Positions 28,983 through 34,102 of a stretch of 34,102 nt of DNA are shown piece by piece; position 1 is the first letter of the stretch, and each line of letters starts with the position of its first letter. Location: IMG/VR virus record IMGVR_UViG_3300027969_000020, positions 1-34,102 of that record; one strand, given 5' to 3'. The notes beneath the pieces were generated by a model. It searched no databases and was not told where the DNA came from. It worked only from the letters and a program-made list of their open reading frames with translations. The DNA is from a virus. The position numbers were made by a program, and so were the translations under genes.

Positions 28983-30650
28983 ATGGCAACGCTACCTACC
29001 TATGAATACGCTGGCGCTCAGTACGCCAACTTACCAAGTGTAAGCACTGCACCACAGCAAGTGGCAGCGCAGGGCATGAGTATGCTCGGCCAGCAGTTGG
29101 ATCGCATGACAGCGTATTTCCAGAACCAGGCAGTAACTGACGCACAAAAAGCTGGCATGAAGTACGCCATTGAGTTGCCACCTACGCTAGAACAATTAGA
29201 CGTTGCTAAGAAGACTGGCCAAATGCCACCAGTAGAAGGTGCTGGCCGAGTATTCCAAGAGTCTTACAATAAGGCGTCTGCCCATATCCTGGGTACAAAC
29301 ATCATTGCTGACTTTCAGAACCGTCAAGCTGACAGATTGCAAAAGATTGAGTCTGGTGCGCCAGTAGATCTATTGGCTCTAAGGCGTGATCTCAGGGATG
29401 ATATTGATGGCAATGCATCAATGTTGACTAACCTAGATGCTGAGACATCTATCCAGGTCAGAGCGCAGATGACAACCCTTGGCCATGCTGTATACAAGCA
29501 GGCGCTGATGTTTGATGAGAAGGCTAGGCAGGCTAGTTACCAGGTAGACCAAGAGGTGGGTTTGAGCAAGATCAAGCCAGTGCTTGAGAATGTCATTAAC
29601 TCATATGCCAAGATCAATTTACCAGCTGGTGAACTAGAGCAAGTGCTAGACAATGTACTTAGCCCCTATACCAACTCCACATCTATCCGCTTGGCTGGCA
29701 GCAACAAGTATGCGCTTGAGGCTTATAAGATCAAAGAGAATGCCAAGATAAGTGCAATAAGTGCAAAGCTGACTGACAGAGACTTTGCTCCTACAGCTGG
29801 TGCAGCGTTCAAAAAGATTCTGGCTGGCGATGCTGGTGAGTTGACTGAGATGTACAAAGGCATGAGTACAGACAGCAAGGATCTGTTGCGTGAGCGCATC
29901 ATCAAGTCTTTCTCGGATCAAGAACAGACCAGAAAGATTGACGAGGCTGTAATTAAAGATGCCAACAAGATTAAGGGCAATGCTTTAACACTAGAGTTCT
30001 TGACTGCTGGTGGACCAAGAAAGCGCCAGATTGTCACTGAACTAGTAGGCCTTGGTGAGATGACATTGCAGTCTGCTGAAGACTTGCTAAAGCCAAAAGA
30101 TCCTAATCCAAACCCAGTATTGGCTGGCTCGCTCTATGACCAGATTAAGCGTGGCACGATCAATAACTTCCAGCAATTAGTACCCTTTGCAAACCAGTTA
30201 AGCAGATCTGAATTTACAACTTTGAGTCACGCTGTAGTGGATGACCAAGGCCGTAAGGCACATGAGCGCATTGACCGTGAAGTTGGAATTGTGAGTGCCT
30301 ATGTGGATCCTGGCAAAGTAAAAGCTCAAGCAAAGATTGATATCAGCAAGTTCTATGTGGAAGAGCTTGGTAAGAAGATAAAGAATGACCAGGGCGTGGA
30401 AGTATTCCAGAGTCCAGAGCAGGCCGTTGAAAGTGCTATCAAGCGCTACAGTGGTGATGCCATTGTTAACAAGAAAATAAAAGCTAGAGAGCAATCAGAA
30501 AAGCAGATCAATGATGTCATGGATAAGAAGAATATTCCAATGCCAAACTTGCCAATAGATCAAATAGATTTTGACAAGGTTAAGGGTTTGAGCAGGGGCG
30601 AGATTGATTTGCTCAAGAAGGCTCAAAAACAATATACAGGCAACATATGA
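28983..30650 (+). CDS. Internal virion protein, gp15-like position
   Basis: This 555-aa, mostly helical protein is the second in the internal series. The N-terminus (MATLPTYEYAGAQYANLPSV, then QGMSMLGQQLDRMTAYFQNQ) and the long charged repeats resemble gp15-type inner-core proteins that pass into the host with the DNA. No enzymatic motif is visible. The TGA overlaps the next gene by 4 bases (ATGA). It is identified by position and the N-terminal pattern. Confidence 0.75.
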   Translation: MATLPTYEYAGAQYANLPSVSTAPQQVAAQGMSMLGQQLDRMTAYFQNQAVTDAQKAGMKYAIELPPTLEQLDVAKKTGQMPPVEGAGRVFQESYNKASAHILGTNIIADFQNRQADRLQKIESGAPVDLLALRRDLRDDIDGNASMLTNLDAETSIQVRAQMTTLGHAVYKQALMFDEKARQASYQVDQEVGLSKIKPVLENVINSYAKINLPAGELEQVLDNVLSPYTNSTSIRLAGSNKYALEAYKIKENAKISAISAKLTDRDFAPTAGAAFKKILAGDAGELTEMYKGMSTDSKDLLRERIIKSFSDQEQTRKIDEAVIKDANKIKGNALTLEFLTAGGPRKRQIVTELVGLGEMTLQSAEDLLKPKDPNPNPVLAGSLYDQIKRGTINNFQQLVPFANQLSRSEFTTLSHAVVDDQGRKAHERIDREVGIVSAYVDPGKVKAQAKIDISKFYVEELGKKIKNDQGVEVFQSPEQAVESAIKRYSGDAIVNKKIKAREQSEKQINDVMDKKNIPMPNLPIDQIDFDKVKGLSRGEIDLLKKAQKQYTGNI

Positions 30651-33154
30651 GTATTGAAAGAGAACTCCGAGGTAACTGGGATACTGTTAACTATCCAGAG
30701 CCAGAGCCTGTTATTGAACAGCAGATGGCGCCTGGTCAACAGCCAGGTGATGTGCTGGTGGCCGAGGCTGGCGGTGGTGGTGCTGCGTTTGGTGTTTATC
30801 CTGGCATGGGCAAGCGCAGCCAAAAAAGCAATATTGGCGAGAAGATGATTACTGGCGCACCTGACTTTGCAGCTGGTGGATTAAGAGGCATAGCAACCAG
30901 TGCTGGTGGCTTTGGTGGTGATGTACAAAAGATTGGTAGGTTTATTGGCGCTTTGGCTACCGACAATCAAGGTGGCAGTTTTCAAGATAAATTGCAACGT
31001 GCCAGTATGACCATGGAAGATCCCACTTTTCTACCGTCTAGTGAAGACTTGAGCAAAAATGGATATACCATCCCAGGAACTAATTTCACAATCCCAGCAT
31101 TTGCACCAGCTGTTCCACCTGGTACTGCTGCATTTGGCATGACTCCAGAAGAGCGCCAGCAAGCTGCAGAACTTGGTCAAAATGTTGGTGAGTTGGTAGG
31201 TGATCCAGTCATGCTGGCCAAGGGTGGGCAGATGGCTATTAAGGGTGCGGTTAAAGCAGCAGAGACGCTGGCGCCTAAAGCTGGTGAAATGATTATTAAA
31301 GGTATGGAAAACCTTGGTAGTCCAGTCCAGATGGGCATTACTCCAACAGTAGCTAAGTTTCCAAAAGTAGAAGGTGGAATTAAATTCCAAGAAGAAGAGT
31401 CTGCTAATTTATTGCGTTTGAAATTAAAACGTGAGCAAGAAACTTTACAAGGCAAAGCAATGCCTGGTATGCCAAAGAATGAGCGTGAAGTAATACCAGC
31501 TCCAGAAGGTAGTGGCTTACCTGATTTTGTTGTTGGAAAAATTACTCCAGATGATTGGATTAAAAGAACTGAACAAGTACTTACACCTCAAGAAATCAAA
31601 CAATATTCAAAGTGGTATGACGAGGTTCGTGGTACTTTCCTAAAGTACACAGATAATGATGAAGCTAAAACAGATAAGTACATGAGAGCTTGGTTAGTTG
31701 CTAATCAAAACATTGGTGTAGATGGCGCATTTAATAATGTCTTGTTACAAGCTGAACAATTTGCACGTAATGTTCCAAAGGGTGAGATGAGGGCTGGTGG
31801 TTTACCAATGGCCACACAAGCTGCTAGAAATACTTTATTAGACCAACCAATTACCGAGGGTGTTGGCTTTAAGATTTCTGACTTTGTTGACAGTGCAGAA
31901 GGTAAAACCGTAAGATCAATTTATGGTAATGATGTACAAGCTGGACAACCATTTGTGGTTGATATCCATACTGCACGTGATACTGGTTTGGTTGACAACA
32001 TATTGCTAAACCATTTAGAGAAACAAGGATACGCAGTTGATCGAGACAAAATCAAAGTTGATCTAGCCACTGGTCCTACAGATACACAATATGAAAATAG
32101 AGCAGATTTTGGTAGACAACTTACAGATGAGTTAAACAGCATGAATTGGCAAGGAAGATCTGATTGGCAGCCAAAAGAAGTACAGGCTGTTGGATGGATG
32201 GCCATGACACGTTTGACTGCTGATGCAGCTACTGACACTGTTACAGCTTTAGAGCGCAATCTAAGACGCATCTCTATGGAGGCTGCACCAGGTGAAGGAT
32301 CTCCATGGGCTAAGAAATATGGAAAAGCATTTGCTGCTTTAGCACCAGATCGCCAAGTACAGTTAACTCAAGTGGTGACTGATCGTGCTATGCAGATGGC
32401 CAAGGAAATAGCTGGCATTGATTTGCGTACCATGGTGCATGGCACTGGTGGCTGGCAAACCTATCAAAACCCAGCAGCTGTTGGCCAAGCATTGGCAACA
32501 AGAGAAGGTGGCGAGATTGCAGCCAATGTTTTAGGTTATTTATTACAGCAAACAGAAGTATGGGTTAATTCAATAAAAGCCACAACAAAGAATCCTAAAG
32601 CATTAGCAGTTGATTTTATTGAATCAGGATCTGACAACCTATCCACTAACGATGGATTGCGATCATTCTGGGAAAAAGTAATGGCTGCAGATCCCACTAA
32701 GTTATTTGTTGGCTATCAACCAATTAGAACTGCAGACGGTGATGTTGGCATACGAGTATTGATTGATAAAGGCGGTGCTGCACGTATGCAGTCTGTGCAA
32801 GATGCATTGTCATCTGGCGGTGCAATTGAGAAAATGTTTGCTAATTTAGGATATGATGTAAAGGCAAGAGGTTATGAAGCCGATCTTGTAAAAGCACGTA
32901 ATGATTGGACAGGGAAAGGATCTAAAAATGGGGAAACTTACTTGGGAAGGTTGGCAGACCTCGGTGTCAGACGCACCGCAGCCGACCTCGATCCTTTACG
33001 GGGCGAACTTGAGAAACTCTTTGAAAGAGAACTCTCAGGAGCAGGAACAATCACCACAACCCCAGCGCCAGCAACCCCAGCAGTTGCAGCAAAAACAGTT
33101 AAACAAAAAATAACTAAAGGCCAACCTGGTCAATCAAGCGGGGGTACTGAATAA
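30647..33154 (+). CDS. Large virion protein with AT-rich central insert
   Basis: This 835-aa protein lies in the internal virion series. Residues 1-235 are Gly/Ala/Pro-rich (VLVAEAGGGGAAFGVYPGMG, AGGLRGIATSAGGFGGDVQK). The centre, about 240-770, is a globular part with AWLVANQNIGVDGAFNNVLL, AGQPFVVDIHTARDTGLVDN and WQPKEVQAVGWMAMTRLTAD, and it may be a separate enzymatic domain. The C-terminus is Pro/Ala-rich. The central DNA is visibly AT-rich: 31381-31440 is 32% GC and 31561-31620 is 30%, against 48% at 29101-29160. This suggests a transferred module. I recall similar centres in structural proteins of marine phages but no defined activity. Confidence 0.7.
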   Translation: MSIERELRGNWDTVNYPEPEPVIEQQMAPGQQPGDVLVAEAGGGGAAFGVYPGMGKRSQKSNIGEKMITGAPDFAAGGLRGIATSAGGFGGDVQKIGRFIGALATDNQGGSFQDKLQRASMTMEDPTFLPSSEDLSKNGYTIPGTNFTIPAFAPAVPPGTAAFGMTPEERQQAAELGQNVGELVGDPVMLAKGGQMAIKGAVKAAETLAPKAGEMIIKGMENLGSPVQMGITPTVAKFPKVEGGIKFQEEESANLLRLKLKREQETLQGKAMPGMPKNEREVIPAPEGSGLPDFVVGKITPDDWIKRTEQVLTPQEIKQYSKWYDEVRGTFLKYTDNDEAKTDKYMRAWLVANQNIGVDGAFNNVLLQAEQFARNVPKGEMRAGGLPMATQAARNTLLDQPITEGVGFKISDFVDSAEGKTVRSIYGNDVQAGQPFVVDIHTARDTGLVDNILLNHLEKQGYAVDRDKIKVDLATGPTDTQYENRADFGRQLTDELNSMNWQGRSDWQPKEVQAVGWMAMTRLTADAATDTVTALERNLRRISMEAAPGEGSPWAKKYGKAFAALAPDRQVQLTQVVTDRAMQMAKEIAGIDLRTMVHGTGGWQTYQNPAAVGQALATREGGEIAANVLGYLLQQTEVWVNSIKATTKNPKALAVDFIESGSDNLSTNDGLRSFWEKVMAADPTKLFVGYQPIRTADGDVGIRVLIDKGGAARMQSVQDALSSGGAIEKMFANLGYDVKARGYEADLVKARNDWTGKGSKNGETYLGRLADLGVRRTAADLDPLRGELEKLFERELSGAGTITTTPAPATPAVAAKTVKQKITKGQPGQSSGGTE

Positions 33155-34102
33155 TGTCATTACAACCACTTGACATCAGACTAGACAAACTCATTCAGCA
33201 AGAAGCTGATACTGAGTCACGCATTGATACTGCTAGTCAATTACGAGTAGACCCTGATATTGACGCTACTGTGGCGCCAGTAATGCCTGATGCTGTAGAT
33301 CCTGGCGATGGCGTACAAGTTGCTCAACTTGGTCCTATTGCTGACATCATTAAAAAACTTGGCAAGGTAGACATACGCAAGCCACCAGTAGCGCCAGTTA
33401 CTCCAGAGGCTATAGCTGCAGCAGCTGTAGAAGACACCACAAAAGCAGCCCTTGCTACAGGCACTACAACAAGCAAGACCGAGGCAAAGATTGCAGCCAA
33501 GGTGCAAGTATCCAAGCAGCCTGGATTGACGCCTGACGCCTTTGTAAGCCAGCGCAAAGACATCCAAGATCTGAGACAGACCACAGATCCTGCCATGGAA
33601 AAGCCACCAGAGCTGGCATTCAATCTGCCACTGATGGCCACCACCGAGGATGTCAAGTCTACGATTGAGACTATCAACCAGGCTGTCGGCATCAAGACTA
33701 GGAACATCACATTTGAAGATGTGAAGGCTTTAGCTGAAGGCGCAGGCATTGGTCCTAAGTTCATAGACGATATCTTCTCTGGCAAGCTAGAGGTTAGCCC
33801 ACAGAACACATACAAAGCGCTCAATGCCATGGTGGCCAGCGCTAAGAATCTAGATGCATTGGCTGCCAAAGTGGCCAACGGCTCGGCTACCCCTACAGAA
33901 CTGGCTGAGATGGCTCAGACGGTGCATTTCCACAGCGTACTGCAGCAAAGTGTCAAAGGCTACCAAACCAATGTGGCGCAGTCTTTGGCTGTTATGCGTA
34001 TGCCAAGAGATGGCGCTGTAGATATCTCTGCCATCATGGAGAACTTTGGCAATGAGACTGATATCGTCAAGTTCGCCCAGGCTTACCTCGATGTCAAGAC
34101 GC
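33154..34102 (+). CDS. Large internal virion protein, N-terminal part (continues at base 1)
   Basis: ATG 33154 overlaps the previous TAA (TAATG) and the frame stays open to the end of the contig. It is in the same frame as 1-2130 once the 127-base overlap is removed (codon 278 equals the TTG at base 10), giving 983 aa in total. The N-terminus is MSLQPLDIRLDKLIQQEADT. Residues about 80-125 are Ala/Thr-rich and helical (TPEAIAAAAVEDTTKAALAT), followed by segments such as QPGLTPDAFVSQRKDIQDL. It is the last and largest internal protein, the T7 gp16 position. No lytic motif was seen in this part. Confidence 0.85.
   Translation, partial: MSLQPLDIRLDKLIQQEADTESRIDTASQLRVDPDIDATVAPVMPDAVDPGDGVQVAQLGPIADIIKKLGKVDIRKPPVAPVTPEAIAAAAVEDTTKAALATGTTTSKTEAKIAAKVQVSKQPGLTPDAFVSQRKDIQDLRQTTDPAMEKPPELAFNLPLMATTEDVKSTIETINQAVGIKTRNITFEDVKALAEGAGIGPKFIDDIFSGKLEVSPQNTYKALNAMVASAKNLDALAAKVANGSATPTELAEMAQTVHFHSVLQQSVKGYQTNVAQSLAVMRMPRDGAVDISAIMENFGNETDIVKFAQAYLDVKT
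33976..34102 (+). repeat. 127-bp direct terminal overlap with bases 1-127
   Basis: Bases 33976-34102 are identical to 1-127. The repeat lies in the middle of a coding region, keeps the frame and has a length typical of an assembler k-mer, so it marks a circular assembly rather than a biological terminal repeat. The unique genome length is 33,975 bp. Confidence 0.95.

Noticed and set aside
33324-33878. 184-codon minus-strand frame opposite the large internal virion gene
   Set aside because: Composition is the mirror of an Ala/Thr-rich coding strand, there is no ribosome binding site, and it lies within a certain plus-strand gene.
1-34102. tRNA genes, insertion sequences, phage RNA polymerase or DNA polymerase
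   Set aside because: Looked for by pattern and by gene content; none was recognised on either strand.

Overview
The window is an essentially complete genome of a tailed bacteriophage with podovirus-like virion genes, written as a linear contig cut inside a structural gene. Bases 1-127 are repeated exactly at 33976-34102 in the same orientation. The unique genome is therefore 33,975 bp, circular or circularly permuted, and the gene at the cut (33154 to the end, continuing 1-2130) is one 983-codon reading frame. The host is Gram-negative, because the phage carries a two-component spanin (Rz/Rz1) next to its endolysin. I cannot name the host; the gene content resembles uncultured aquatic podoviruses.

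Layout. 1-6628: end of the largest internal virion protein, a T7-gp17-like tail fibre, a LamG/SPRY-type adhesin and a tail-associated protein. 6621-9388: lysis region of small membrane proteins, a lipoprotein, a holin candidate, Rz with embedded Rz1, and a GH19 endolysin. 9385-12746 (minus strand): recombination operon with RecT, a YqaJ-type exonuclease, two small proteins, a serine recombinase and an 84-aa protein. 12747-12916: divergent control region with a perfect 19-bp palindrome. 12917-16398 (plus): early operon with a ribbon-helix-helix protein, a RuvC-like resolvase, several tiny genes, a zinc ribbon, a C5 cytosine methyltransferase and a winged-helix replication initiator. 16735-24365: SSB-like protein, small and large terminase, a string of small proteins, portal, Bbp19-like protein and scaffold. 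24366-33154: terminator, promoter and structured leader, then capsid and decoration protein, a second terminator, tail tube and nozzle proteins, and internal virion proteins.

How it works together. No DNA or RNA polymerase, primase or helicase is recognisable, so replication probably uses host enzymes recruited by the initiator. Inside the initiator gene lie three copies of a palindromic iteron followed by an AT-rich stretch, the layout of the lambda O gene and ori. RecT, exonuclease, RuvC-like resolvase and SSB-like protein form a recombination set. The terminase pair packages DNA through a podovirus-type portal, and the virion genes follow T7-like order (tail tube A, nozzle B, internal proteins, fibre).

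The most striking locus is 14747-15494. The methyltransferase gene is covered over its whole length by a second open frame of 247 codons. The two start codons lie 4 bases apart behind one ribosome binding site, and both precede a run of 12 G. The second frame carries motifs I associate, from memory, with a family of phage proteins. The G count would decide which of the two proteins is made. I propose this as an overprinted, possibly phase-variable two-protein switch. Next in interest are the internal iteron origin, the palindromic operator region, and the structured leader upstream of the capsid gene.
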